Shown here in pieces: positions 46,723 to 56,207 of a stretch of DNA of 64,000 nt. The position numbers and the translations under genes were made by a program. The stretch's first letter is position 1, and the number at the start of each line of letters is the position of its first letter. The stretch comes from Pseudomonas tumuqii (GTDB lineage: Bacteria > Pseudomonadota > Gammaproteobacteria > Pseudomonadales > Pseudomonadaceae). The stretch is taken from contig NZ_JAAOJA010000002.1 of the NCBI RefSeq assembly GCF_013184545.1, positions 434,001 through 498,000 of the forward strand. Reading direction: 5' to 3'. The notes beneath the pieces are model-generated. The model saw only the letters and a list, made by a program, of their open reading frames with translations, was not told the origin of the DNA and did not search any database.

Positions 46723-46974
46723 ATGTCCCTGCAATCCGACGCCATTCTCGATGACACCCTCGACGCCAGCGGCCTGAACTGTCCGGAGCCGGTGATGCTG
46801 CTGCACAACAAGGTGCGCGACCTGCCGGCAGGGGGCTTGCTCAAGGTGATCGCCACCGACCCCTCGACCCGCCGCGACATTCCCAAATTCTGCGTGTTTC
46901 TCGGCCATGAACTGCTCGAGCAGAGCGAAGAAGGCGGGGTTTACCTCTACCTGATCCGCAAAAAAGCCGACTGA
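46723..46974 (+). CDS. tusA: Sulfurtransferase TusA
   Basis: 83 residues with the family CPxP motif ([20 protein letters not shown]). TusA accepts sulfur from IscS on this cysteine and hands it toward tRNA 2-thiouridine synthesis; it also links to molybdenum cofactor sulfur supply. The ATG at 46723 starts [10 protein letters not shown]. It matches PAO1 PA1564 by order. Confidence 0.92.
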   Translation: MSLQSDAILDDTLDASGLNCPEPVMLLHNKVRDLPAGGLLKVIATDPSTRRDIPKFCVFLGHELLEQSEEGGVYLYLIRKKAD

Positions 46975-47031
46975 CTGCAGATCCTGCAAAAGCGCTGGCG
47001 CTGGACAAGGCCACGAGTGCCTGTGCGACGC

Positions 47032-48114
47032 CTACTGCTCGGCGTTGGCGCCCTCGCCATTCCACCCAGACTGACCCGGCGCCAGGCCACAGCTGTTCAG
47101 GCTGTCTTGCCAGACGCGCACATGTCGCGCTGTGGCGGCTTGAAAATCAACCCACAGGGATTGCTCGGGACCCGCCAGGTTCAGCAGGTAGTTGCGCGTG
47201 GCCGCCGGCACCTCGGCGGCGGCGCTGAGCTGGCGCAGGCTGCTGCTCCAGGTTTGACCGCGTTGGTGCACCTGGGCCAGATAGGGCTGCAAGCCGCCGG
47301 CGTAATACTTGACGAAGATGTTCTGCAGGATGCGCCCGCGCGACGTCGCCTGCCCCTGCGGGCAAATGGGCCGTTGCTGCTGGCGCGCTTCGAGCAGGCG
47401 ACTGCCTTCATTGAGCGTGTGGGTCAGGCTGACCAGGCTGCTGATCAACTGACCACCCTGGGCGCTGGCATGCAGGGCGAAGAACAGCGGGTCAAGCTCG
47501 GCGGTTGACGGTGGCAGGGTTTGCGGCAGGGCATTGGCCATGGCGGCCAGTTGCGCCAGGGCATCGAGGGCGGCATCGTCCTCGCCGGGGGTGGTCGGCA
47601 GCGCCTGATCGGCAAAGCGCAGGTAGCGCTCGACTTCCTGGCTGGCGTTGAGGGCATTCCAGAACACGCTGGGCAGTTGGGCGCGCTTCTCCAGGGCCAG
47701 ACGGCTGAGGGTGACGTGCAGGTTCTGGCCTTGCCCAGCGGCCAAGTGCGGCAAGCAGGCATCGATGGCGCGCAACAGATCGCCTTCATAGCCCAGGCGG
47801 CTACTGGGCACCAGCTGCTTGCCCAGGCTGCTGTTGCGCTGGCTGATCTGCTGCTGCAGGGCGGGGCAGCGGCGTGCATCGATCAGCAGGTCGAGCAGGC
47901 CGATGCGTACCTCGGGGATGTCCACGACGCGCTCGCGGCGCGGCGGCAAGCGGTAACGGGTCAGCTCCATCTTGTCGAAGACCACGACGGCATCGCCCTC
48001 GACGGCATTGTTCAGGCGCTGCAGGTAGTCCGCCTGCAAGGCCAGGCCGTCATCGGCCGGTTGGCACGCCGACAGGCTGAACAGGACGAGCAGGCTAAGG
48101 GTTCTGGCGATCAT
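47032..48114 (-). CDS. DUF3080-family lipoprotein
   Basis: 360 residues with a lipoprotein signal sequence ending LFSLSAC (lipid-modified Cys17). The body is helical and acidic, with LQADYLQRLNNAVEGDAVVVFDKME and RLGYEGDLLRAIDACL typical of DUF3080. The function is unknown; it should be anchored in the outer or inner membrane facing the periplasm. Asp18 is not present after the Cys (QPAD), so outer-membrane sorting is possible. Its ATG overlaps the MATE-transporter stop (ATGA). Confidence 0.82.
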   Translation of the reverse strand: MIARTLSLLVLFSLSACQPADDGLALQADYLQRLNNAVEGDAVVVFDKMELTRYRLPPRRERVVDIPEVRIGLLDLLIDARRCPALQQQISQRNSSLGKQLVPSSRLGYEGDLLRAIDACLPHLAAGQGQNLHVTLSRLALEKRAQLPSVFWNALNASQEVERYLRFADQALPTTPGEDDAALDALAQLAAMANALPQTLPPSTAELDPLFFALHASAQGGQLISSLVSLTHTLNEGSRLLEARQQQRPICPQGQATSRGRILQNIFVKYYAGGLQPYLAQVHQRGQTWSSSLRQLSAAAEVPAATRNYLLNLAGPEQSLWVDFQAATARHVRVWQDSLNSCGLAPGQSGWNGEGANAEQ

Positions 48115-49502
48115 CGCGTCATCTTAACGGCTCGAATGCGCTTGCGCGCGCTGCCGGCGAGACGAATCGTCAGCATGATGGCGGCGCAGGTCAGGCCGAC
48201 GATCAAGCCTTGCCAGAGGCCGCTCGGGCCGCTCGGCTCGCCGAACAGACTGGACAAGCCGAGGGCGTACCCCACCGGCAGGCCGATGCCCCAGTAGGCG
48301 AACAGGGTCAGCAACATGGTGATGCGGGTGTCCTGGTAGCCGCGCAGGGCGCCGGCGGCCGTGACCTGGATGGCATCGGAGAACTGGAACAGCGCGGCAT
48401 ACATGATCAAGCCGGACGCCAGGGCGATCACCGTCGGGTCGGCGGTGTAGATCTGTGCGATCTGCTCACGCAACAGCAGCATCAAACTGGCCGACAGGCA
48501 GGCATAGCCCAGCGCCGTCGCCATGCTCACCCCGGCGGCGAAACGAGCCTCACGTGGTTGGCCGCGCCCGAGCATCTGGCCGACGCGCACGGTGGCGGCC
48601 ATGCCCAGGGAGTAGGGAATCATGAACACCAACGAGCTGAAGTTCAGCGCGATCTGGTGGCCGGCGACCACGCTGGCGCCCAGGCCGCCGATCAGCAGGG
48701 CGATCACCGCGAAGATGCTCGATTCGGCAAATACCGCGATGCCGATCGGCAAGCCAATGGCCAGCAGGCGCTGGATCACCGGCCACTGTGGCCAGTCGAA
48801 GCGGCTGAACAGCAGACTCGGCTTGTAGAACGGCGCCCATTTCACCCACCAGAGCATGCCCAGCAGCATGAAACTCATCACCAGCGCGGTGGCCCAGCCA
48901 CAGCCGACCCCGCCCATGGCCGGCAGGCCGAACTTGCCGTAGATGAAGATGTAGTTGGCGGGGATATTCAGCAGCAGTCCGCATAGCCCCAGCACCATGC
49001 TCGGCCGGGTATGGCCGAGGCCGTCGCTGAAGCAGCGCAATACGTGGTACAGCGCCACCGCCGGGAAGCCGCAGGCCACCGCACGCAGATAGCCCATGGA
49101 GGGCTCGATCAGGCTCGGCTCGACATCCATCAGGCGCAGGACGATCTCGGCGTTCCACAGCAGGATCGCGGCAGCGCCACCGACCGTCAGCGCCAACCAT
49201 AGCGCCTGGCGCACCAGCGGGCCGATTTCGGCCTGCTGGCCGGCACCGAAGCGCTGCGCGACCTTGGGCGTGGTCGCCAGCAGGACGCCGGTCATCAGCA
49301 GAAATACCGGCACCCAGATCGAGTTGCCGAGCGCCACCGCCGCCAGGTCGTGGGGGCTGACCCGCCCGGCCATCAGCGTATCGACGAAGCCCATGGCGGT
49401 ATGCGCCAGTTGGGCAATGATGATCGGCGTGGCCAGAATCATCAGGGTGCGCAACTCGGTGCGCACACGCTGCGGGCGCGATACGGCAGGCATAGAGGTC
49501 AT
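48111..49502 (-). CDS. MATE-family multidrug efflux pump (NorM/PmpM type)
   Basis: 463 residues with twelve predicted transmembrane helices in two MatE halves. The N half begins LRTLMILATPIIIAQLAHTAMGFVDTLMAGRVSP; Asp36, the conserved cation-binding residue of NorM, is in FVDTLM. The second half starts LLAIGLPIGIAVFAESSIFAVIALLIGG. PmpM of P. aeruginosa is the nearest named member: a proton-coupled exporter of quinolones and cationic biocides. It is coupled to a DUF3080 lipoprotein and is divergent from pdxB. The second ATG (MPAVSRPQ) is also possible. Confidence 0.9.
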   Translation of the reverse strand: MTSMPAVSRPQRVRTELRTLMILATPIIIAQLAHTAMGFVDTLMAGRVSPHDLAAVALGNSIWVPVFLLMTGVLLATTPKVAQRFGAGQQAEIGPLVRQALWLALTVGGAAAILLWNAEIVLRLMDVEPSLIEPSMGYLRAVACGFPAVALYHVLRCFSDGLGHTRPSMVLGLCGLLLNIPANYIFIYGKFGLPAMGGVGCGWATALVMSFMLLGMLWWVKWAPFYKPSLLFSRFDWPQWPVIQRLLAIGLPIGIAVFAESSIFAVIALLIGGLGASVVAGHQIALNFSSLVFMIPYSLGMAATVRVGQMLGRGQPREARFAAGVSMATALGYACLSASLMLLLREQIAQIYTADPTVIALASGLIMYAALFQFSDAIQVTAAGALRGYQDTRITMLLTLFAYWGIGLPVGYALGLSSLFGEPSGPSGLWQGLIVGLTCAAIMLTIRLAGSARKRIRAVKMTR

Positions 49503-49639
49503 CCGCTGGCTCTCCGGGAAAACCGGGTAGTCTACGCGTTGACGATTCGGTCAGGAAACTCGTTTCGCCGCGGCGCAGGGCGAGGGCGACGACAGGTGCA
49601 AGCTGTCTTAGAATGGCGGCCTGACGTATGGAGCCGATC

Positions 49640-50782
49640 ATGCAAATAGTCGCCGACGAGAACATTCCCCTGCTCGACGAGTTTTTCGCCGGATTCGGCG
49701 AGATTCGTCGTTTGCCCGGTCGCGCTATCGATGCGGCGGCCGTGGCCGATGCCGAACTGCTGCTGGTGCGTTCGGTGACCCGGGTCGACCGCGCGCTGCT
49801 CGACGGCAGCTCGGTGCGTTTTGTCGGCACCTGCACCATCGGTACCGATCATCTCGATCTCGATTACTTCGCCCGGGCCGGCATCGGTTGGGCCAGCGCG
49901 CCGGGCTGCAATGCGCGCGGGGTGGTCGATTATGTGCTCGGCAGCCTGCTGCTGTTGGCCGAGCAACAGGGAGTCGAGCTGGCTACACGCACCTACGGGG
50001 TGGTCGGTGCCGGCGAGGTGGGTGGGCGTCTGGTTGACGTCTTGCGCGGCCTGGGCTGGCGGGTATTGGTCTGCGACCCGCCGCGCCAGCTCGCCGAGGG
50101 CGGCGATTTCGTCAGCCTGGAGCAGGTGCTCGCCGAGTGCGATGTGCTCAGCCTGCACACCCCGCTCGAACGCGCTGGCGCGCAGCCGACTCATCATCTG
50201 TTCGATGCGCGACGCCTGGCCCGGCTCAAGCCCGGCGCCTGGCTGATCAATGCCAGCCGCGGTGCCGTGGTGGATAATTCGGCGCTGCGCGAGTTGCTCG
50301 AGCAGCGTGGCGATCTGCAGGTGGTGCTGGATGTCTGGGAAGGCGAGCCACAGGTCGATGTCGCGCTGGCCGGCCTGTGCCGCCTCGCCACCCCGCATAT
50401 CGCCGGCTACAGCCTGGATGGCAAGCTGCGCGGCACGGCGCAGATCTATTCGGCGGTTTGCGCGCATCTCGGCTGCACGCCGACGGTCAGCCTCGACGAG
50501 CTGATGCCGGCGCCCTGGCTTACCGAGTTGAGTCTGGAGGCCGCTGCCGATCCGGCCTGGGCGCTGGCGACTGTGTGTCGCGCGGTCTATGACCCGCGGC
50601 GCGACGATGCGGATTTCCGCCGCAGCCTGCGGGGCGACACGGCGAACCAGCGGGCGGCCTTTGATGCATTGCGCAAGCATTACCCGATGCGCCGCGAGAT
50701 CGATGGACTGAGCGTGCAACTGCAAGGCGATGCGCCGCAGCTGGCGCAGATGATCAAGGCGCTGGGTGCGACGTTGCGCTGA
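49640..50782 (+). CDS. pdxB: 4-Phosphoerythronate dehydrogenase PdxB
   Basis: 380 residues. D-2-hydroxyacid dehydrogenase fold with NAD site [17 protein letters not shown], substrate/catalytic [10 protein letters not shown] and the His in [12 protein letters not shown], and a PdxB C-terminal dimerisation domain. Second step of DXP-dependent pyridoxal-5-phosphate synthesis, before SerC. The ATG at 49640 ([11 protein letters not shown]) follows GGAG by six bases; an ATG at 49628 is further off. Confidence 0.96.
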   Translation: MQIVADENIPLLDEFFAGFGEIRRLPGRAIDAAAVADAELLLVRSVTRVDRALLDGSSVRFVGTCTIGTDHLDLDYFARAGIGWASAPGCNARGVVDYVLGSLLLLAEQQGVELATRTYGVVGAGEVGGRLVDVLRGLGWRVLVCDPPRQLAEGGDFVSLEQVLAECDVLSLHTPLERAGAQPTHHLFDARRLARLKPGAWLINASRGAVVDNSALRELLEQRGDLQVVLDVWEGEPQVDVALAGLCRLATPHIAGYSLDGKLRGTAQIYSAVCAHLGCTPTVSLDELMPAPWLTELSLEAAADPAWALATVCRAVYDPRRDDADFRRSLRGDTANQRAAFDALRKHYPMRREIDGLSVQLQGDAPQLAQMIKALGATLR

Positions 50783-50895
50783 TGCATAAGGCCAAAGGGC
50801 GCGTGCAGCGTTCAGCGGGCCGGGTGGGCTGACGCGGGTCGCCGCCCGGTCTACCCTAGGTTTATCCTCAACAGGTAATGGCTACATGGCCCAAG

Positions 50896-50920
50896 AAAAA
50901 CCCAGGCATTGCCTGGGTTT
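50896..50920. terminator. Bidirectional terminator between pdxB and the PA1571-type gene
   Basis: AAACCCAGGCA and its complement (50898-50908 with 50910-50920) meet at a single T. Five A precede it at 50896-50900, so on the minus strand the stem ends in a T run, which suits the small gene at 50937. Confidence 0.8.
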
Positions 50921-50936
50921 GGCTAAAGCGGGCGGA

Positions 50937-51116
50937 TCAGGAGTTTTTCGTGCCTGGGGCAACCAGGCTTTTTTCCAGCTCCCGGCAGGCGCGCTGGATC
51001 ATGTTCTCGGTGATCGGGATTTCCCGGCCTTGTTCGTCGATGATGGCGCCGCCTACCGGCTGTTGCGACTGCTTGGGGGCAACGCGGGGGGCGGGCGTCT
51101 GGCGGTGCGGGCTCAT
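50937..51116 (-). CDS. PA1571-type small protein (59 aa)
   Basis: 59 residues starting MSPHRQTPAPRVA. The conserved core is QQPVGGAIIDEQGREIPITENMIQRACRELEKSLV. GAGGAG lies 8 bases before the ATG, and the gene is followed by a good terminator, so translation is likely. In PAO1 a protein of this kind (PA1571) sits beside the NAD-kinase-like gene, as here. Function unknown; it is likely cytoplasmic. Confidence 0.72.
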   Translation of the reverse strand: MSPHRQTPAPRVAPKQSQQPVGGAIIDEQGREIPITENMIQRACRELEKSLVAPGTKNS

Positions 51117-51297
51117 GAACTGTCTCCTCATCAGATGGTGTGCGCAGTCTAAAAGAGTCGGATGAACGGGCTATGACAGTCTCGAACGACGGAATTCCGT
51201 CAAAAATACAGTTCACAAGTGACTCTGTTGTCACTGTGCCAAAAAAACTTGGCGGTTGAAAAGCCCCGCGAGACAGTCGGGGTTCAATGAGGTGCTT

Positions 51298-52413
51298 ATG
51301 GCGCGCTTCCACCTGGGTTTGATCATCAATCCCCTGGCAGGTCTTGGCGGTCCGGCGGGGCTCAAGGGCAGTGATGGCGTGGCCGAACAGGCCTTGGCCC
51401 TGGGCAGTCAACCGCTGGCGGCAGCGCGTACGCGCACGGCGCTGGAGTGTCTGCGAGTGGTGCAGGAACGCCTGGACTTTCTGACCTTTCCCGGGCCGAT
51501 GGGCGCCGATCTGCTGGCCGAGATGGGCTTCAGTTATCGGGTGCTCGGTGAGTTGCATGATCGGCTGAGCAGCGCGGCGGATACCCGCGAGGCGGTCGAA
51601 CAGCTGCAGGATGCTGGCGTTGCGCTGATTCTGTTTGCCGGTGGCGACGGCACGGCGCGGGATATCTGCGCCGCCGTGCGCGAGGGGCAGCCGGTGCTGG
51701 GCATTCCGGCCGGGGTGAAGATCCAGTCCGGGGTCTATGCCGTCAGCCCGCGCGCCGCCGGCGAGCTGACCGCGCGGCTGATCGAGGGCGGCCTGGTGCG
51801 TCTGACCAGTGGCGAGGTGCGTGATATCGACGAAAGCGCCTTGCGCGCAGGCAGGGTAACGGCGCGCTGGTATGGCGAGCTGACTGTGCCGCAGGAGGGC
51901 GGCTATATGCAGCAGGTCAAGCAGGGCGGGGTGGAGTCCGAAGAACTGGTGCTCAGCGACCTGGCCGACTGGCTGCAGGACAGTTGGGAAGCCGATGTGC
52001 GCTACATCTTCGGTCCCGGCTCGACCCTGCATGGCCTGGCGCATAATCTCGGCCTGACAACCACTTTGCTCGGCGTCGATGTGATCGAGAACGGCCAGGT
52101 GATCGCCCTCGATGTCACCGAGGCGCAGCTGTTCGAGTTGGTGGCCGGGCATCCGGCGCGGCTGCTGGTGACCGCCATCGGTGGTCAGGGCCATATCATT
52201 GGCCGCGGCAACCAGCAGATCAGTCCGCGTGTGCTGCGCGCCGTGGGCCTGGAGCATCTGCGAGTGGTGGCGACCAAACGCAAGCTCGGCACCCTGGAAG
52301 GCCGGCCCTTGCTGGTCGACAGCGGCGACGTGCAGTTGGACGATGCCTTCCCCGACGTGGTGCGAGTGTGGGCGGGTTATAAAGAGGAGCTGCTCTATCC
52401 CGTGGGCAAGTGA
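51298..52413 (+). CDS. ATP-NAD kinase family protein
   Basis: 371 residues. GGDG motif of the NAD-kinase/diacylglycerol-kinase fold in LILFAGGDGTARDICAAV (about 120-137), with GIPAGVKIQSGVYAVSP and ATKRKLGTLEGRPLLVDSGD. This is the long, archaeal-type family distinct from the standard NadK. It may phosphorylate NAD or another diphosphate compound; the PAO1 counterpart PA1572 is reported to have NAD-kinase-like annotation. The ATG at 51298 follows GAGG by seven bases. Confidence 0.87.
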   Translation: MARFHLGLIINPLAGLGGPAGLKGSDGVAEQALALGSQPLAAARTRTALECLRVVQERLDFLTFPGPMGADLLAEMGFSYRVLGELHDRLSSAADTREAVEQLQDAGVALILFAGGDGTARDICAAVREGQPVLGIPAGVKIQSGVYAVSPRAAGELTARLIEGGLVRLTSGEVRDIDESALRAGRVTARWYGELTVPQEGGYMQQVKQGGVESEELVLSDLADWLQDSWEADVRYIFGPGSTLHGLAHNLGLTTTLLGVDVIENGQVIALDVTEAQLFELVAGHPARLLVTAIGGQGHIIGRGNQQISPRVLRAVGLEHLRVVATKRKLGTLEGRPLLVDSGDVQLDDAFPDVVRVWAGYKEELLYPVGK

Positions 52414-52528
52414 TGGCCAGGCTCCTGCAGGCGGGCAAGGCGGGCTGAAGACCTCTTGTTCAGCGGCAATAGCGTATTCCCGCAGCCTGACGGAGTAGCA
52501 TCGACCTATCCAGGTGCAGGAGTTGGGC

Positions 52529-52963
52529 ATGACGGATCAATCGCTTCCTCCCGTTACCCAAGCCGGCGAACGCGTGGTGCTGTTCGACGGGCTGTGCAAG
52601 CTGTGTAACGGCTGGGTCAAGTTCCTGATCCGGCATGACCCGCAGCAGCGCTTTAGACTGGCCTCGGTGCAGTCGGTCCAGGGCCAGGCGCTGCTGGCCT
52701 GGTCCGGTTTGCCCTCCGAGCGTTTTGACACCATGGCCTATATAGAGGATGGCCAGCTGTTGGTGCGCTCGGATGCGCTGCTGCGCATAGTCGCCCAACT
52801 GCCCGGGCCTTGGCGGTTGCTGGCACTGTTGCGAGTGCTGCCACGGCCAGTGCGCGACTGGTGTTACGACCGTATCGCACTCAACCGCTACCGGCTGTTC
52901 GGTCGCTATGACAGCTGCCTGCTGCCGAGCGCCGACCATGCCCGGCGTTTTCTGCATGATTGA
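52529..52963 (+). CDS. DCC (DUF393) thiol-disulfide oxidoreductase-like protein
   Basis: 144 residues with the DCC motif VLFDGLCKLCNGWVKFL (CxxC at the first helix) and RFRLASVQS, then helices to DRIALNRYRLFGRYDSC. The thioredoxin-like CxxC suggests thiol-disulfide chemistry, but no substrate is known. The ATG at 52529 has AGGAG six bases upstream. It stands between the ATP-NAD kinase and the ABC exporter gene. Confidence 0.85.
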   Translation: MTDQSLPPVTQAGERVVLFDGLCKLCNGWVKFLIRHDPQQRFRLASVQSVQGQALLAWSGLPSERFDTMAYIEDGQLLVRSDALLRIVAQLPGPWRLLALLRVLPRPVRDWCYDRIALNRYRLFGRYDSCLLPSADHARRFLHD

Positions 52964-53106
52964 AAGGGGCGAGCAAGCTCATCAGCGTCGACCTGCTTGA
53001 TCTGCGCCTGCTTCGCCCCCATCTAGCCGGAGCGCGCGCGCTTTCGCGGCGGCCTATGCGACACCTCCTATAATCTCAGGGCTGACACGCCCCGTAGCGA
53101 GTGCCC

Positions 53107-54888
53107 ATGCTTTCGATCCTGTCTTCCCGCCAGCGCAATGCCCTGCGCATGGCCTGGCGTTTCATCGCGCCCTATCGCTGGCGCGTGGTCGGTGCCTTGC
53201 TGGCGCTGATGTTTACCGCGGCGATCACCCTGTCCATGGGGCAGGGCATCAAGTTGCTGGTCGATCAGGGGCTGGCCACCCAGTCGCCGCAGGCGTTGCA
53301 GCAGTCGATCGGGCTGTTTTTCGTACTGGTGCTGGCCCTGGCTGTCGGCACCTATACCCGTTTCTACCTGGTGTCGTGGATCGGCGAGCGCTTCGTCGCC
53401 GATATCCGCAAGCGGGTGTTCAACCACCTGATCGATCTGCATCCGGGCTTCTATGAAAGCAACCGCAGCTCGGAGATCCAGTCGCGCCTGACCGCCGACA
53501 CCACGCTGTTGCAGTCGGTGATCGGTTCCTCGCTGTCGATGGCGTTGCGCAATCTGATCATGCTGATCGGCGGCAGCGTGCTGCTGGTGGTGACCAACCC
53601 CAAGCTCAGCGGCATCGTGCTGCTGGCGCTGCCGCTGGTGGTCGCGCCCATCCTGATCTTCGGCCGGCGGGTGCGCGCGCTGTCGCGCCTGAGCCAGGAC
53701 CGGGTGGCCGATGTCGGCAGCTACGTCGGCGAGGTGCTCGGGCAGATCAAGACGGTGCAGGCCTACAACCACCAGCGTGAAGACAAACGGCGCTTCGGCC
53801 TGTCTGCCGAGGCGGCTTTCGATATCGCGCGCAAACGCATCGCCCAGCGCGCCTGGCTGATTACCGTGGTCATCGTGCTGGTGCTCGGCGCGGTGGGGGT
53901 GATGCTCTGGGTCGGCGGCATGGACGTGATCGCCGGGCGTATTTCCGGCGGCGAACTGGCGGCTTTCGTTTTCTACAGCCTGATCGTCGGTGGCTCATTC
54001 GGCACCCTCAGCGAGGTGATCGGCGAGCTGCAGCGCGCCGCCGGTGCGGCCGAGCGGATTGCCGAGCTGTTGCAGGCGCGCAATGAAATCACCCCGCCGC
54101 TTGCCGATGCTCTGCAACTGGCGCAACCGCTGCAAGGGCGCATCGAGTTGCAGGCGCTGCGCTTCGCCTATCCGTCGCGGCCCGGCAGTTTTGCCGTCGA
54201 TGGCATCGACCTCGAGGTCGCGCCGGGCGAAACCCTGGCCCTGGTCGGGCCGTCGGGGGCAGGGAAATCCACCCTGTTCGATCTGCTGCTGCGCTTCTTC
54301 GATCCGCAGCAGGGCCGCATCCTGGTCGACGGCCAGCCCATCGAACGCCTCGATCCCCATGAGTTACGCCGCTGCTTCGCCCTGGTGTCGCAGAATCCGG
54401 CGCTGTTCTTCGGCTCGGTGGAGGACAACATTCGCTATGGCCGAACCGATGCCAGCCATGCCGAGGTCGAAGCCGCGGCCAAAGTCGCGCATGCCCACGA
54501 GTTCATCATGAAGCTGCCCGAGGGCTATCAGACCCACCTGGGCGATGCCGGTCTGGGTTTGTCCGGTGGCCAGCGTCAGCGCCTGGCCATCGCCCGTGCG
54601 CTGCTGGTGGATGCGCCTATCCTGCTGCTCGATGAAGCCACCAGCGCGCTGGATGCGGAAAGCGAACACCTGATCCAGCAGGCATTGCCGCGCTTGATGC
54701 AGGGGCGCACCACCCTGGTGATCGCCCACCGCCTGGCCACGGTGAAAAGCGCCGACCGCATCGCGGTGATCGAGCAGGGCAAGCTGGTGGCCATCGGCAA
54801 GCACGCCGAGCTGGTCGCCAGCAGCCCGCTGTATGCGCGGCTGGCCGAGCTGCAGTTCAGCAATGAAGAGGTGGAGTCGGCGATCTAG
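53107..54888 (+). CDS. MsbA-like ABC exporter (half-transporter, TMD-NBD)
   Basis: 593 residues: six membrane helices (about 20-310) then an ATPase with Walker A GPSGAGKST, Q-loop SQNPALFF, signature LSGGQRQRLAIARALL and Walker B ILLLDEATSALD. As a homodimer it would flip or export a lipid or hydrophobic compound at the inner membrane. It is not clearly the lipid A flippase itself, since pseudomonads have an msbA near lpxK elsewhere; PAO1 PA1113 is similar. The GTG at 53101 is an alternative start. Its stop interlocks with that of rhtA in CTAG. Confidence 0.88.
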   Translation: MLSILSSRQRNALRMAWRFIAPYRWRVVGALLALMFTAAITLSMGQGIKLLVDQGLATQSPQALQQSIGLFFVLVLALAVGTYTRFYLVSWIGERFVADIRKRVFNHLIDLHPGFYESNRSSEIQSRLTADTTLLQSVIGSSLSMALRNLIMLIGGSVLLVVTNPKLSGIVLLALPLVVAPILIFGRRVRALSRLSQDRVADVGSYVGEVLGQIKTVQAYNHQREDKRRFGLSAEAAFDIARKRIAQRAWLITVVIVLVLGAVGVMLWVGGMDVIAGRISGGELAAFVFYSLIVGGSFGTLSEVIGELQRAAGAAERIAELLQARNEITPPLADALQLAQPLQGRIELQALRFAYPSRPGSFAVDGIDLEVAPGETLALVGPSGAGKSTLFDLLLRFFDPQQGRILVDGQPIERLDPHELRRCFALVSQNPALFFGSVEDNIRYGRTDASHAEVEAAAKVAHAHEFIMKLPEGYQTHLGDAGLGLSGGQRQRLAIARALLVDAPILLLDEATSALDAESEHLIQQALPRLMQGRTTLVIAHRLATVKSADRIAVIEQGKLVAIGKHAELVASSPLYARLAELQFSNEEVESAI

Positions 54889-55757
54889 AGCGGTTTGCCT
54901 TTCGGTCTGATGGTCGCCGCCGCGCCGGCCGAGGCCAGGATAATCGCGCTGATCGCCAGCCACTGGTTCAACGTCAGGCGCTCGCTGAGGAACAGCAGGC
55001 CGGAGAGGGCGGCGATGGCCGGTTCCATGCTCATCAGGATGCTGAAGGTGCGGGCGGGCAGGCGGGTCAGGGCGACCATTTCCAGGCTGTACGGCAGCGC
55101 CGATGAGAGTATCGCGACGCCAAGGGCAATGGGCAGCAGGTCGAGCGAGAACATGCTGCTGCCCGCGTGCCACACACCGATCGGGAATACCAGCAAGGCG
55201 GCGACTATGGTGCCCAGCGCGACGGTTTGCCGGCCGTGTTCGGCCCCGGCTTTCTGGCCGAAGATGATGTACAGCGCCCAGCACAGACCAGCAGCCAATG
55301 CCAGGGCCATGCCCACCGGGTCGAGTTGCACATCGGCTTGCGCGCTGGGCAGCAGCAACCAGAGGCCAAAGACCGCCAGGGCGATCCAGACGAAATCCAG
55401 CAGGCGTCGCGAAGACAGCAGGGCCAGGCCCAGTGGCCCGGTGAATTCCAGGGCCACGGCGATGCCCAGCGGGATGGTCTGCAGCGACAGGTAGAACAGC
55501 AGATTCATGCTGCCCAGGGCCAGGCCGTAGGCCAGCAGCGAGCGGCAGGAGCGCAGGTTCAGGCGTGCCTGCCAGGGGCGCATCAGTACGCACAGGATCA
55601 AGGCGCCCAAACCCAGGCGCAGCGCGGTGGTGCCGGTGGCGCCGATCAGCGGGAACAGGCCTTTGGCCAGGGAGGCGCCGCTCTGGATCGAGGTCATGGC
55701 GATCAGCAACAGCATGATCGGCAGAATCACCAGGGCGAAGTGCGAGGAGCGCGGCAT
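54885..55757 (-). CDS. rhtA: EamA-family exporter, RhtA type
   Basis: 290 residues and ten hydrophobic segments (two EamA repeats), with SGASLAKGLFPLIGATGTTALRL near the start and YSLEMVALTRLPARTFSILMSMEPA in the second half, both typical of RhtA. RhtA exports threonine and homoserine by proton antiport. The start MPRSSHFALVILPIMLLL fits. It is convergent with the ABC exporter; both stops use the palindrome CTAG (54885-54888). ppnP lies behind it after a terminator. Confidence 0.87.
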   Translation of the reverse strand: MPRSSHFALVILPIMLLLIAMTSIQSGASLAKGLFPLIGATGTTALRLGLGALILCVLMRPWQARLNLRSCRSLLAYGLALGSMNLLFYLSLQTIPLGIAVALEFTGPLGLALLSSRRLLDFVWIALAVFGLWLLLPSAQADVQLDPVGMALALAAGLCWALYIIFGQKAGAEHGRQTVALGTIVAALLVFPIGVWHAGSSMFSLDLLPIALGVAILSSALPYSLEMVALTRLPARTFSILMSMEPAIAALSGLLFLSERLTLNQWLAISAIILASAGAAATIRPKGKPL

Positions 55758-55790
55758 TTGGTTGTTCCACGATGTTGAGGGGCATAAACA

Positions 55791-55818
55791 AAAAAACCGG
55801 CCATCAGGGCCGGTTTTT
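55791..55818 (-). terminator. Rho-independent terminator after ppnP
   Basis: CCGGCC and its complement (55797-55802 with 55808-55813) around a 5-nt loop lie between six A and five T. On the minus strand it ends ppnP, 16 nt after the stop. It also precedes the rhtA start by 33 nt, so rhtA needs its own promoter. Confidence 0.88.
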
Positions 55819-55833
55819 CAGGCGCTAATTACC

Positions 55834-56115
55834 TTAGCGGTATTCGCACAGGTAGGCGGTGTCGACTGCCACCTTGAGCTGGAATTTGCTGTTGGCCGGG
55901 ACCGTGAAGTGGCTGCCGCTGGCGAAGGTTTCCCAGCTGTCGCTGCCTGGCAGTTTGACGGTCAGGGCACCGGCGACCACGTGCATGATTTCCAGTTTGT
56001 CGGTGCCGAACTCGTATTCGCCGGCGGCCATCACGCCAATGGTGGCGGGGCCTTCAGCCATGCCGAAGGCGATGGATTTGACGGTGCCGCCGAAGTATTC
56101 ATTGACCTTGAACAT
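55834..56115 (-). CDS. ppnP: Pyrimidine/purine nucleoside phosphorylase PpnP
   Basis: 93-residue cupin (DUF1255): [50 protein letters not shown] and [15 protein letters not shown]. PpnP phosphorolyses several nucleosides in E. coli. The ATG at 56115 follows GAGGAA. It lies 92 nt after the exonuclease gene on the same strand, then its own terminator. The longer upstream frame has no family character. Confidence 0.93.
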   Translation of the reverse strand: MFKVNEYFGGTVKSIAFGMAEGPATIGVMAAGEYEFGTDKLEIMHVVAGALTVKLPGSDSWETFASGSHFTVPANSKFQLKVAVDTAYLCEYR

Positions 56116-56207
56116 GTGCAATTCCTCGCAAGGGGTTGAGAGCTTGTGCTGAAAAGGCCGGCAAGTATGCCCAAGCCGCGGCGGTGCGTCATCTGCTTTG
56201 CGGGGCG

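Noticed and set aside
50878..51165. Two plus-strand frames over the PA1571-type gene
   Set aside because: They overlap a terminator and run antisense to a small gene with a strong ribosome site and known family core.
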